Assembly: GCA_018819225.1 (NCBI GenBank)
Contig: JAHJQN010000008.1
Location: 62,001-126,000, forward strand
Length of the DNA: 64,000 nucleotides
Direction: 5' to 3'
Source: Microcaldota archaeon
Lineage (GTDB): Archaea; Micrarchaeota; Micrarchaeia; Norongarragalinales; SBBD01
Made by a program: the position numbers and the translations under genes. The notes below the pieces were generated by a model. It saw only the letters and a list, made by a program, of their open reading frames with translations, had not been told where the DNA came from and did no database searches. Each line of letters begins with the position of its first letter. The stretch's first letter is position 1. Below, one piece after another: positions 1 through 9,421 of the stretch.

Positions 1-631
1 ACAAAGGCAACGGTTCGGGATCTATTCGGAATACATGGGCTTCCAACAATTCCCCATCCAAGTCGCCGAACGCTTCATAGACGACGGTGCCATCCTCAAA
101 TAAATGGTAATCGATCGCGGGCTGGCCGCGTTTTCGATAAATTAAGTGAATGAAGAAAGGAGTTTGAGAAACCGCGCCATCATATAGCGCCATCGTGCGT
201 TCTTGAATACCGAGAACGACCGCATACGAATGATAAGCCGACGGCTTATCGACTTGCACGGCCAAATAATTCGTCTCGTTTTCATCGTGGTAAAACGCGT
301 GGTAAACGGAGCACTCCGCACAATTCACATCCCGGCCTTGAACCAATTGCTCTTTAACGTATGCGAGCTCGGCAACGACGAGCGCTCGGTCCACTTTTCG
401 AAGCGTAATAGACGGCGTTTTTCGCGTCGGAGCATTAAACGATTTGCGGAGAATCAAACCGTTGTCAACGACCAAATACTCAATAAAGCACGGCTTGGGA
501 CCGGAATCACATTGCGGCGTTTGCTCGGTAATCTCATAATAGGATCCTTCCGACGGATCGGAAGCAGGCAAAGTCGTACAACCGATCAGTAGGATAAAAG
601 CGAACGCAATGAATGAAACCCACTTTTCCAT
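1..631 (-). CDS. putative lipoprotein, C-terminus truncated by window edge
   Basis: Open minus-strand frame from ATG at 631 to the window edge: MEKWVSFIAFAFILLIGCTTLPASDPSEGSYYEI..., signal peptide with lipobox-like LIGC. TATA-like tttatatag lies about 25 nt upstream. Confidence 0.7.
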   Translation of the reverse strand, partial: MEKWVSFIAFAFILLIGCTTLPASDPSEGSYYEITEQTPQCDSGPKPCFIEYLVVDNGLILRKSFNAPTRKTPSITLRKVDRALVVAELAYVKEQLVQGRDVNCAECSVYHAFYHDENETNYLAVQVDKPSAYHSYAVVLGIQERTMALYDGAVSQTPFFIHLIYRKRGQPAIDYHLFEDGTVVYEAFGDLDGELLEAHVFRIDPEPLPL

Positions 632-872
632 ATGGCAGTATAACGATTCCAGGCTATATAAAAACAAGGGAATCATTAAGTGAAAAAAAGCCGCGAACCT
701 GAATGCACTAAAACGGGCGAGAAACGAATATAAACGTTTGTTGCATAATGGGCCCACACCACTTTCAAGAGGGGATCCGAGGAAAAAAATTAAGTACACG
801 TTAGTTATCAGTCGTACAAATAATGCGCCCGTTGCCTTCCGAAAACCGCTTTCGCCTCATGGGGAGCACATT

Positions 873-995
873 CTAATCCTTACGCATTAGGGTTTGCCGC
901 CTACTCGAAGGAATCGAATCCGTTATCCGTCAGGCGATCAAAGGATTCGCAGATGGGTAATCTGCAATGGTAGGGTCTAGCGAAAGCTCGAACCC
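873..995 (+). ncRNA. candidate structured 5' leader / ncRNA with H-type pseudoknot
   Basis: CGCCT(898-902)/AGGCG(932-936) interleaved with CGAATCC(915-921)/GGATTCG(943-949), then hairpin GCAGAT-GGGTA-ATCTGC (949-965) and GGGT..AGC-GAAA-GCT..ACCC (973-995). Confidence 0.4.
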
Positions 996-1035
996 ATGGA
1001 ATCAATGCGCGCAAAAAACCGAGGTGCCAAAACGA

Positions 1036-1476
1036 ATGAACGAAAAAATCAGGTATGCAATCGTGGGTTTCAAAGCCGGAGTCTGGGAAAAAAAGGGGGA
1101 GTTGGAACAACTCGTTGAGAAGCCGAGCATAAAAAGAACAGTGATCGCATTCTCGGGATATGCGGCAACGGCTGCACTCGTCATGGGATACCATATGGCT
1201 CAAACGGCTATGCTGGAGCGTAGTCTCACGCTGCCTATTCACTTGGGGGCAGCCGTAGCCACACCCATTATCCTGTTCGCATATGCCGCGCATACGAGTT
1301 ACTATCTACAAAACCGCTTGAATGTCGCATCCATCGCCGGATTGATCGGGCGATCTTCCCCGTATTTCGTTCTCGCCATTGCAATGGGAGGCGAAATATT
1401 GTTGGGATTGAACTTCGCGTTGGCCGCCCAAACGGCGAGCGAACTCGTGTTCCTCAAACTGCATCGCATGATCTAA
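1036..1476 (+). CDS. small multi-TM membrane protein, unknown
   Basis: ORF with several hydrophobic segments; ATG at 1036 preferred over 967. Confidence 0.6.
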   Translation: MNEKIRYAIVGFKAGVWEKKGELEQLVEKPSIKRTVIAFSGYAATAALVMGYHMAQTAMLERSLTLPIHLGAAVATPIILFAYAAHTSYYLQNRLNVASIAGLIGRSSPYFVLAIAMGGEILLGLNFALAAQTASELVFLKLHRMI

Positions 1477-1580
1477 GTCTCAAGAGACATGGGCGAAAAC
1501 GATGTCAGGGATATTAGTGCAAACTTGGAACAAGGGGGTATCCCGGTGGAAAGATAGAGGGTATAACCCTTGCTGCAAGC

Positions 1581-2207
1581 CTATTTCTTTTCCTTGAATA
1601 CCTCCCGTATTTCTTTCCCGAGATGATTGAAAAAGTCCTCGACTTCGTCACCCCATGCTTCCATTCGCTCTTCAAACGATGAATGGCTGGAGGAACGCGA
1701 ACGACGAGACCCATGGCGTTGCTTGTTACGAAAATGGGTTTTATCGCTTGAAACCCCATGCGGATGGATCGCACGATAAAAAATCGCGGCATACCCCACG
1801 AGTAGAATGATCAAGAAAACAGCTAAAATGGCCCATTCCATAAACGGCAATAAACGGTGCATGAATACACGATTCGAAAGCGACTCGGCCAACCCCATAA
1901 TGTTGAAAACGAAATAAACGAATAGGGCACCGCCTAACGCGTGAAACAACGGGGAAGGCAAGTTGAAAGGAAACGGAAACACGCCAAACAATTCCCCCAA
2001 GTATAACAAAAAGGAAAAGCCCAACAACAACAGCAAATTCTGGTTCAGGAACCAAATGATTTGAAGGAACAACGGATGCGGAAACGAAGGCGCACGCCAG
2101 TTGGCGATGGCCAGAAGAATCAAGAATACCAGTAACCCACCCAAACGTTCCAACGTAACCGATAACGCCGTGCGAGAATGAACCATATCCGCTGTCAATA
2201 CCCGCAT
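1581..2207 (-). CDS. multi-TM membrane protein with charged C-terminal tail, unknown
   Basis: 208-aa ORF, hydrophobic segments then K/R/E-rich tail. Confidence 0.65.
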   Translation of the reverse strand: MRVLTADMVHSRTALSVTLERLGGLLVFLILLAIANWRAPSFPHPLFLQIIWFLNQNLLLLLGFSFLLYLGELFGVFPFPFNLPSPLFHALGGALFVYFVFNIMGLAESLSNRVFMHRLLPFMEWAILAVFLIILLVGYAAIFYRAIHPHGVSSDKTHFRNKQRHGSRRSRSSSHSSFEERMEAWGDEVEDFFNHLGKEIREVFKEKK

Positions 2208-2392
2208 TCGATATCCAATATAAACGCTTGCTCCAAAATGCCAGGCAAAGCGATCACCCGGCAGCTCGAAAATCCATGGAGCAAATCAAGGATACGCTTC
2301 AAACTTATTTTGGAAAAAAACCAGCAGGCGGTGTCTCGTACGAATAATCTCTAGAATGCAGGTTAATAAGAGATAGACGGTAAGCAGTTCTG

Positions 2393-3112
2393 GTGAAGCA
2401 GTTGAATAGCTACGGAATCGCGATCATCATTGCGCTAACGATCATGCTCGTAGGATGCACGCAACAAAGCCCGCAGCCCAATCCCACTCTGCCCCTGACT
2501 CCAACTTCTACCTTCGAACCAACGGAAGTTCCAACCATTGCCGCGACCATTGAACCGTCACCAACCGGACAGCCCACCGTAGCAGCAACCGAAACGCCGA
2601 CGCCTACGAAAGCACCTACATCGACTCCAACGGAAACGCCGACGCCCACTCCCACTCTAAAAGGACCCGTACTCGAAGCCTTCGAATGCGACGGCTGCGA
2701 TGAAGAAGAAGGCATTAACTTTAGCGCCAAAGGAGGAACGCCCACCGTACGCATCAACCTCACCAACCACGGCCCTGGAATGATTCGATCCATTACGTAC
2801 GGATTCGTATGCTACAAAAACGAAAATATCCAGATCCCGTACTTCGCTCCGTCGATAAGCCATTGGGGAGCCGTCAGTCCAACGGAAGGAACGTTCATCG
2901 TCGGATCCCTATCCATAGACGCAAAGCAATACACTCATCTTCAACACATCGACTTGAAAGAAGGGGATATTCTCCCCCTGTTCATCAAGCGTTTTCCAGG
3001 AGGAGTCAACAGACATTATGATTGCACGCTCTACATTACTAACCAAGTTAATTTTCTGAAAGATAAAATCAATCTCAACCAATCGTTCAGCATCGCGTTC
3101 AGCCCCCCGTAA
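2393..3112 (+). CDS. putative lipoprotein with Thr/Pro-rich stalk
   Basis: N-terminus IIIALTIMLVGCTQQ lipobox followed by long PTPT repeats and a globular domain. Confidence 0.7.
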   Translation: MKQLNSYGIAIIIALTIMLVGCTQQSPQPNPTLPLTPTSTFEPTEVPTIAATIEPSPTGQPTVAATETPTPTKAPTSTPTETPTPTPTLKGPVLEAFECDGCDEEEGINFSAKGGTPTVRINLTNHGPGMIRSITYGFVCYKNENIQIPYFAPSISHWGAVSPTEGTFIVGSLSIDAKQYTHLQHIDLKEGDILPLFIKRFPGGVNRHYDCTLYITNQVNFLKDKINLNQSFSIAFSPP

Positions 3113-3569
3113 ACCGTGAAATGCAGGTAGGATTGTTAAAACAGGTGAGTCGACGATATCGAATAGGAGGATACCGGGAATCACCTTATTCGTCGTCAGG
3201 AGAGTCCCTTCACAGAAAAAAGATGGTTGACTTGCGATCGGAAAACCGTATAGACATGCGTTAATAAGCGATTTAAGTGTTAAATTCAGGGCGGTTAACA
3301 TGAAAAAAAGGGGAAAAATAAGGATGCAAGAAAAATCTTGATTCCAGCTGGATTGTTCGTGGGACTCGGCGTTGGATTATGGCCGGGTAACGTTGGCGCA
3401 TTCGCACTCATTGGATTCGGACTCGGATTTCTAGCGTCGTACATGTTATCAAAGAAATAACTGGCTTGAACAAGAAAAGCCGATGAATCGCGGCGAAAGA
3501 TTTAATGATTTGCGAAACGAATGAACATACCGAAACGGCTGCATCCGAATTTGCAGCATCATAAAAAAA

Positions 3570-4475
3570 CTACTTCATGTGCAGTTCTAAAATGTCTCGG
3601 TCATGCACGACGTAATCGCTGCTGACTTGTTGCCCAGGAAACTTCGCCGACCCCCATACTTTTGCATACTTCAAGTTCTGGTAAAACTCCTTGTGAATCT
3701 GTTTCGCCACGTCTTGAACCGTGGCCCCCCGACGGATCACGAACGGCTTGTTATTGTCGATTCCGCTCCGCGGAGACTTCGTAAAAATGCGGATCAAGTC
3801 CAGCTTCTGAACCAGCATTCTCTTAAACGGAAGCACCGACGAATGCGATAACGCGTCATAAGAGTAAAGCGAGGAATCTTGAAGCACTTCCGACTCCGGA
3901 GACAGCAAGGTTTTCTTGGATATCACGTACCACGCGTTCTCCGCATCACCGAAAAACGTCTTTTGCTGTTCCACCGACTGAAACGGATCAATGATCACGA
4001 GATTCAAATCGGCATTGCGTGCGAAACTCAAGAGTTTAGCGCGGTTGTTGTCCGTTGCCGAAGGCAAATCCAGTATCTGTAAGTCGATGCCTTCGAACAT
4101 GATCATGCCGGGAATCGCTTTCTGCGTCTCGAACGGGACGGGAGTTGACGGCGTCTTCAGGCTAGTCAATGCGTTGAACAAGGCCGTCTTGCCCGCGTTC
4201 GCGAAACCCAAGAGACAGATTTGAGCGGCGCCTTGCTTGCGAATGAAGTCGCCGTGCCCTTTCTTCGAAGCTTTCACGCGTTTTTCGACGAGTTGTTCTT
4301 TGCGAAGCTTGGAAAGCTTACCCTTAATTTCCAACAAAATGCTTTCCGACGACTTGTGTTTGGGGCACAAGCGCAGCATTTCCTGAAGGGCGATCAGCTT
4401 ATCCTCCGTCGTTTTAGCCTGGCGGTACTTCTCCTCCGCCGCGTAATACTCCGGACCGGCATTTAACGAAGCCAT
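3570..4475 (-). CDS. GTP-binding protein of Obg/DRG type with C-terminal TGS domain
   Basis: Walker A GFANAGKTALFNALT; C-terminal TGS-like region (VIRRGATVQDVAKQIHKEFYQNLKYAKVWG). Confidence 0.85.
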   Translation of the reverse strand: MASLNAGPEYYAAEEKYRQAKTTEDKLIALQEMLRLCPKHKSSESILLEIKGKLSKLRKEQLVEKRVKASKKGHGDFIRKQGAAQICLLGFANAGKTALFNALTSLKTPSTPVPFETQKAIPGMIMFEGIDLQILDLPSATDNNRAKLLSFARNADLNLVIIDPFQSVEQQKTFFGDAENAWYVISKKTLLSPESEVLQDSSLYSYDALSHSSVLPFKRMLVQKLDLIRIFTKSPRSGIDNNKPFVIRRGATVQDVAKQIHKEFYQNLKYAKVWGSAKFPGQQVSSDYVVHDRDILELHMK

Positions 4476-4605
4476 TCAAATACCTAATGCGTTTTGATCG
4501 ACCTTTTATAAAATAGGTCGGCGTACCAATCCGGACCCGCGTTTAACGAAGCCGGTACGTCAGTCAACCCCCCGAGAAAAGAAGGGAACGAATATTTTTA
4601 TTCGC

Positions 4606-5469
4606 TTATCCGACGGCTAGGAGAGCGGTCCCCGCGACCACGATAAGAATTCCGAGCCATTGATTGAATTCCAGGCGTTCGCGGAAGAAAAAGTAGCCCA
4701 ATGCAACGGCCACGAGCGGAAATGTCGCTGCCACGGGCATCACAAGTGAAGCCAAGTGCATGCGGACGCCGCTAACGTAACTGAAATTCGCGAGGCCGTA
4801 TAAAAACGAGGAAAGTACAACCAGTTTGAAAGGGGTTCCCGTCATGTCAACGCCTTTTTCGTTCCGGAACCAAAAAAACAAGGGAATCAAGCTGAACGAG
4901 TAGATTAGAAAAAGGGCTCCCAACGTACCGATTTGTTGGGACAACGGCTTGAGCAGGAATAGCGCGACGCCGTACGCCCCCGCAGAAAACAGGGAATGAA
5001 TGGCGCCTTGAACCGGTTTGGCGTGCGCACCAAATTTCTTAAAGTGCGAGTATTTCGTGGAAACGAGAACAACGCCTAAAATGATAAAGAAGACGAGGAG
5101 GCCTTGAAAGAAAGAAATGGATTCTCCCAAGAGAAAAACGGAGAGAATGACGACGAGAAGCGCATCCGACGCGTTAACGGGAACGACGATGGAAAGCGCG
5201 CCGGACTCCAATGCCTTGAAAAAGAAATAACTTCCCGCAGCCCATAACAATCCCGTGAACAAAGCGAGAACCGGGGGGTCATACGATGAGAGAACCACCT
5301 CGGCAGAGGAAAACAGGGCTACGGCAAAGAACGCGGCGAGAAAAAGATGGGTATAGAAGGCAACGGAACGAAAACTGATTTTTTGAAGAGCGCGCTTGCC
5401 GAAAAAATCCCCTAACCCCCAGAATAAGGCAGCGGCCAAACCGAAAGTGAGTTCCGGTATCATGAGCAT
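4606..5469 (-). CDS. EamA/DMT family transporter
   Basis: About 10 hydrophobic segments in two similar halves; C-terminal GYFFFRERLEFNQWLGILIVVAGTALL. Confidence 0.8.
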   Translation of the reverse strand: MLMIPELTFGLAAALFWGLGDFFGKRALQKISFRSVAFYTHLFLAAFFAVALFSSAEVVLSSYDPPVLALFTGLLWAAGSYFFFKALESGALSIVVPVNASDALLVVILSVFLLGESISFFQGLLVFFIILGVVLVSTKYSHFKKFGAHAKPVQGAIHSLFSAGAYGVALFLLKPLSQQIGTLGALFLIYSFSLIPLFFWFRNEKGVDMTGTPFKLVVLSSFLYGLANFSYVSGVRMHLASLVMPVAATFPLVAVALGYFFFRERLEFNQWLGILIVVAGTALLAVG

Positions 5470-5475
5470 CCCAGA

Positions 5476-6105
5476 TTACTTGCGGCGCTCGGCTTTGATC
5501 GCCACGAGCTCCTCGAAGAAAAAGCGCTCGCGCGCGTGAATGCGAGGATGAAAACCTTGAGAGCGGAGCATGGAAAGCGTTTTCTCGTACTTCGCCAGCG
5601 AAGAATCCGTCATCAACAACACGCCGGTTTTGGAAAGATGGGTGGAAAATTGTTTGAGAAACGGATCCGTGAACTTGCGGCCGTCCGCACCCCCATCCCA
5701 GGCATGACCAATCGGACCATCCACGATCTCATCATGATTCGTCGGCAGGTACGGCGGATTGAAGCAGATGGTGTCAAACATTTGACCTTCCAAACTCGAA
5801 AACAGGTCGGTTTCAAGAAAATGAACGGGTTTCATTGGAAGAGCCAGCTCGTTCACGTTCACTTTCACGTTCTCCAATGCGTACTGATTGCGATCGGCGA
5901 AAACGACTTCCGATACGTCGGGACGGCGTAATGCGACCAAGCCCTGCAAACCGGATCCGCAACCCAAATCCAGAAAACGGCCTTTCGCAAAGCGCTTGAC
6001 CAGCATCGCCAAGAGAACGGAGTCGTCGCGCGGCGTATACACGTTCGGGTGAATCTTAAGCGTTAAGTCCTCAAACCGGAACTCGGAATGCGCGAGGTTG
6101 GTCAT
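5476..6105 (-). CDS. HemK2/PrmC-like class I SAM methyltransferase
   Basis: LDLGCGSGLQG and catalytic NPPY motif (FNPPYLPTN). Confidence 0.85.
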   Translation of the reverse strand: MTNLAHSEFRFEDLTLKIHPNVYTPRDDSVLLAMLVKRFAKGRFLDLGCGSGLQGLVALRRPDVSEVVFADRNQYALENVKVNVNELALPMKPVHFLETDLFSSLEGQMFDTICFNPPYLPTNHDEIVDGPIGHAWDGGADGRKFTDPFLKQFSTHLSKTGVLLMTDSSLAKYEKTLSMLRSQGFHPRIHARERFFFEELVAIKAERRK

Positions 6106-6628
6106 AGTAATACCACAGGATGTAATAGGTAACAAGGAAAAGTACTAAAGACAATCGGAAGAGCACGTCATGGAATAAGATGGAGGCGGTAAGCTGATTG
6201 TTCGCGAAAAAGTGAACCGTTAACGCGATGCGGAACGCGTTAAAAATAAAAATGGCGAGAAGGCCTGCAAGAAAACCTTTAACGCGATAGGAGAGAGATT
6301 TCTCAAACGTGGCCATCAGGATACCAAGCAATACGGCAATTTCCACTTTCGCAGCACATAAGTCAATGATCTCGACCATGAAAGTCGACATACCGATTAT
6401 CGGATACGGATTTGAAGGAAGAACGTGAGCGGGTAGATGGAATACCGTGGAAAGCAAGAACGCGGAAGAATACGCCGCGATTAAATTCAACAACGAAAGG
6501 TTTTGAAGCAAAAGAAATGCGGGAATGGAGAGGACTAAGAACAACGCAATGAATTTAAAGGCGTCTTGCAAAGGATTATTTCTCTGTTTGCGCGCCTTCC
6601 TTTGTTTACGGGAAGCCTGCGAAGCCAT
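6071..6628 (-). CDS. archaeosortase/exosortase-family membrane protein
   Basis: Multi-TM protein with Cys (IDLCAAKVEI), Arg (NAFRIALTV) and His (FHDVLFR) in exosortase-like order. Confidence 0.65.
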   Translation of the reverse strand: MASQASRKQRKARKQRNNPLQDAFKFIALFLVLSIPAFLLLQNLSLLNLIAAYSSAFLLSTVFHLPAHVLPSNPYPIIGMSTFMVEIIDLCAAKVEIAVLLGILMATFEKSLSYRVKGFLAGLLAIFIFNAFRIALTVHFFANNQLTASILFHDVLFRLSLVLFLVTYYILWYYYDQPRAFRVPV

Positions 6629-6732
6629 GAAACATAAACCCGATCGATAAGGGGGATATGGAGGCATAAAGGAAGGAATGACTTAAATACGCGCGCGTTG
6701 TACGGAAGGCACTAGATCAGGCACGAGATAAA

Positions 6733-8112
6733 ATGAAGAAGAAAAAGAAAAGCGAAGGATTCGACTGGAGCAAGCGAAAACGCTTATCTGGAAGTGAAAA
6801 AGTGCGGTTAGGCCTGTTCGTTGTACTTGCGCTCGCTGCATTCTTCTATTTGGCGACATCCACATTCAATAATTGGATCAAAGCAGGAAGCATCATCGTA
6901 TTGCTGAGCGGCTCCGGCATGATCATCCAGCGGCTGGCGCGCATCGAAGGATACTATGGGCTGTTAATATTGCGCGGAACCCGCGGATTCGGGGCCATGG
7001 AATACTTCTCCAAACATTTCGGGAAAACGGCCAGAGACTTGGCGGATTTTGGATTGAGCCTGAGCTTCGGAGCCCTATACTCTTACTGGTTATTTGGACG
7101 CACGAGTAAGAAAAAGTTTTTCGCCCACCTCATTGCGCTCGGAGCGTTCTTTTTGATACTGCAAACCGGGATCGCGCTTCAATTCGGTGAAATCGCTCCG
7201 GCCGTGTTCCTCCTCAATATGTCATTCGGACTACTCGCGCTTGGAACCCAAAGCCTCCTTTTTCAAGGCGCGCGCATTCTGACCTCGCCCGAATCTGCGG
7301 CGGGGGTCACATTAATTGTACCCGGCGTCACCGTGCCATGGGAAGGCATCATCGCGATCATTATCGCGGCCGGAGTTCACGAAATCGCCCACGGCATTTT
7401 ATGCCGCGTCGAGAAACTGGAAGTCAAGAACTCGGGAGCGATATTCCTGGGCGTGCTACCCATTGGAGCGTTCGTTGAACCCAACGAAGAAAAAATGAAG
7501 CGCATTGATGTGCATAAGAAACGACGCATTCTGGTAGCGGGAACCACGAGCAATTTTTTCCTGTTCCTCATCTTCACGTTGCTGACCCAAATCGTGGCAT
7601 TCGGACTTATTGGAATGACCAATCACATTCAAGTCGTAGGAGTCGCTGAAGAAGGAAGTGCGTTCGGCATCCTGGAAGAAAACGAAGTGATTGTCGCCAT
7701 CCAAGGGATACCCGTAAAAAGCTCGAACGAACTCGTTAATGAAGTACAGAAATTTGAAGCCGGCGCATTCGTACCATTAACCACGAACCTAGGAGAAAAA
7801 CACGTCCGGTTAATGGAAGGAAAGAAGATGGGCATCTTTCTGCAGGACGCGCCCTCACCCTCCAACGCGTTCGTGTTCGGCTTGCTCATGTTCGTATTCA
7901 TCGTATTCAATTTAACGGCGCTCATCAACTTCGCTCTCGCCGTAATCAACATCCTTCCCATCTTTCTCACCGACGGATATCGCATGGTATATGAAGAATC
8001 GCGCATCGCGTTCCCCAGCCCGGGTGACCAGAAAGCCCAGCGAATTGCCGTAGCCGTCGGAATCATTTCCGTATTGCTGCTGCTCATCAACTTCATTCCC
8101 TCGTTTCGATAG
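6733..8112 (+). CDS. M50 family site-2-type intramembrane metalloprotease with PDZ domain
   Basis: HEIAH zinc motif (GVHEIAHGILCRV), PDZ-like insert, and C-terminal NILPIFLTDGYRM. Confidence 0.9.
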   Translation: MKKKKKSEGFDWSKRKRLSGSEKVRLGLFVVLALAAFFYLATSTFNNWIKAGSIIVLLSGSGMIIQRLARIEGYYGLLILRGTRGFGAMEYFSKHFGKTARDLADFGLSLSFGALYSYWLFGRTSKKKFFAHLIALGAFFLILQTGIALQFGEIAPAVFLLNMSFGLLALGTQSLLFQGARILTSPESAAGVTLIVPGVTVPWEGIIAIIIAAGVHEIAHGILCRVEKLEVKNSGAIFLGVLPIGAFVEPNEEKMKRIDVHKKRRILVAGTTSNFFLFLIFTLLTQIVAFGLIGMTNHIQVVGVAEEGSAFGILEENEVIVAIQGIPVKSSNELVNEVQKFEAGAFVPLTTNLGEKHVRLMEGKKMGIFLQDAPSPSNAFVFGLLMFVFIVFNLTALINFALAVINILPIFLTDGYRMVYEESRIAFPSPGDQKAQRIAVAVGIISVLLLLINFIPSFR

Positions 8113-8127
8113 AACAGGTGATAGGAA

Positions 8128-8304
8128 ATGAAATTCGTTCACCAACACGTCAACAAAGTTTACCGGAAAAACCGAAACCGCTTGCGACAGCGAATGAGTC
8201 CAAAACAGCGCGAAGCATTCCTGAGAAAAGTGATCCGGGAAGCCGTGCGGGAAGGGATCCACCACGGAACCACCACGACCATAAAAAAACGGAAGACGTC
8301 CTGA
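8128..8304 (+). CDS. small basic protein, 58 aa, unknown
   Basis: ATG..TGA ORF MKFVHQHVNKVYRKNRNRLRQRMSPKQREAFLRKVIREAVREGIHHGTTTTIKKRKTS; below the ORF-track cutoff. Confidence 0.45.
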   Translation: MKFVHQHVNKVYRKNRNRLRQRMSPKQREAFLRKVIREAVREGIHHGTTTTIKKRKTS

Positions 8305-8305
8305 A

Positions 8306-9307
8306 TCAAGCGAACTCGAGCAGAGACTGAGCCGGACGATTATGAAGCTCGGCCGCCGGAATCGCATGGAATCCCCTTCGTTTCAGCTGGCGCGCGAAAC
8401 GCGCGTTGTATCCGTGCATGCACACGATACGACGAGGATGCGCGCGCTCCACGTAATCGACCAATTCCTTGAAATCCGCGTGATCCGACAGACAAAACGA
8501 GGCATGCGCATTCGGAGTCATGCCCACCAAATCCCAACCGGACGCGACCGCGCATTTTACCTTTCGACGGTATAAATTGGAAAGGGAAGAAGCCAGTGAA
8601 AGGTTAACGGACTGATACGGAAAAACGGCCACGAATTGTTTCTTGAGCATGGACGCGCCCTCCAACGAGTTTTCACTCAACGCATGCAAGGTCACGCCAT
8701 GTCGGGTATACACTTGATTGACCGCGTGAATCGTTGAATCAACCACTGGAACCGTATCCAGGTACTCGTTAACGAATGCCACGAGTTCCTGCGCCTTACC
8801 CAAAGAATAGCCCCCAAAAACGAGTGAATGACCTTGCCGCAACTCCGATTTCGCCCAAGAGGCCATCTTCTCGCATACGTCTCGAAAATCCGGAAAATCG
8901 TATTGAGGCAACCCGTACGTGCATTCAATGGCCAGCGTATCCACCTCGCGAACCTCCGCCGCCTTGTTCGTCAAAGAGTCCCGGAGCTTGAAATCCCCCG
9001 TATACGTGAACGAGAATCCGTCCGACAAATGCAATTGCGTGGAGCCGAGAATATGGCCCGCATTCAATAATTCCATTTTAAGATCCGATGGAAACCGTTT
9101 TTTCAAGTGAATATCGGGTTTCGCGTACTTGCGAACTCGAAGTAAATCAAAGGTGGCATCCGAAGCAATCAAACCCTTTGCCGAACGAACGCCTGAAACG
9201 TGATCCGAGTGAGCGTGAGAGCAGAAACCGAGTTCGCCGCGGCAGTCCAATGCGATTTGATGAATGCCAGCGTGCACATAGACCTTTTTTTGTGAAGCAG
9301 TGAGCAT
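8306..9307 (-). CDS. metallo-beta-lactamase fold RNA-processing exonuclease-like protein
   Basis: SHAHSDH motif, GHILGSTQ, YTGDFK, and C-terminal SDHADF. Confidence 0.85.
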   Translation of the reverse strand: MLTASQKKVYVHAGIHQIALDCRGELGFCSHAHSDHVSGVRSAKGLIASDATFDLLRVRKYAKPDIHLKKRFPSDLKMELLNAGHILGSTQLHLSDGFSFTYTGDFKLRDSLTNKAAEVREVDTLAIECTYGLPQYDFPDFRDVCEKMASWAKSELRQGHSLVFGGYSLGKAQELVAFVNEYLDTVPVVDSTIHAVNQVYTRHGVTLHALSENSLEGASMLKKQFVAVFPYQSVNLSLASSLSNLYRRKVKCAVASGWDLVGMTPNAHASFCLSDHADFKELVDYVERAHPRRIVCMHGYNARFARQLKRRGFHAIPAAELHNRPAQSLLEFA

Positions 9308-9421
9308 GACAGCAATACGGCAAACGCATTAAAAAACGGAAGCAAGCGCCGTTCCAGTGAATAAGCGTTTCAAATCCATAAAATCGTTCAGCTTAAAAAG
9401 CTGTAAAGTGTTTCTCAAGAC

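Noticed and set aside
901-1293. 130-aa minus ORF
   Set aside because: Antisense to a membrane protein gene and to the structured leader; no recognisable domain.
2480-2660. Tandem-like DNA repeats in the lipoprotein gene
   Set aside because: Explained by the PTPT low-complexity stalk; not CRISPR or a regulatory array.
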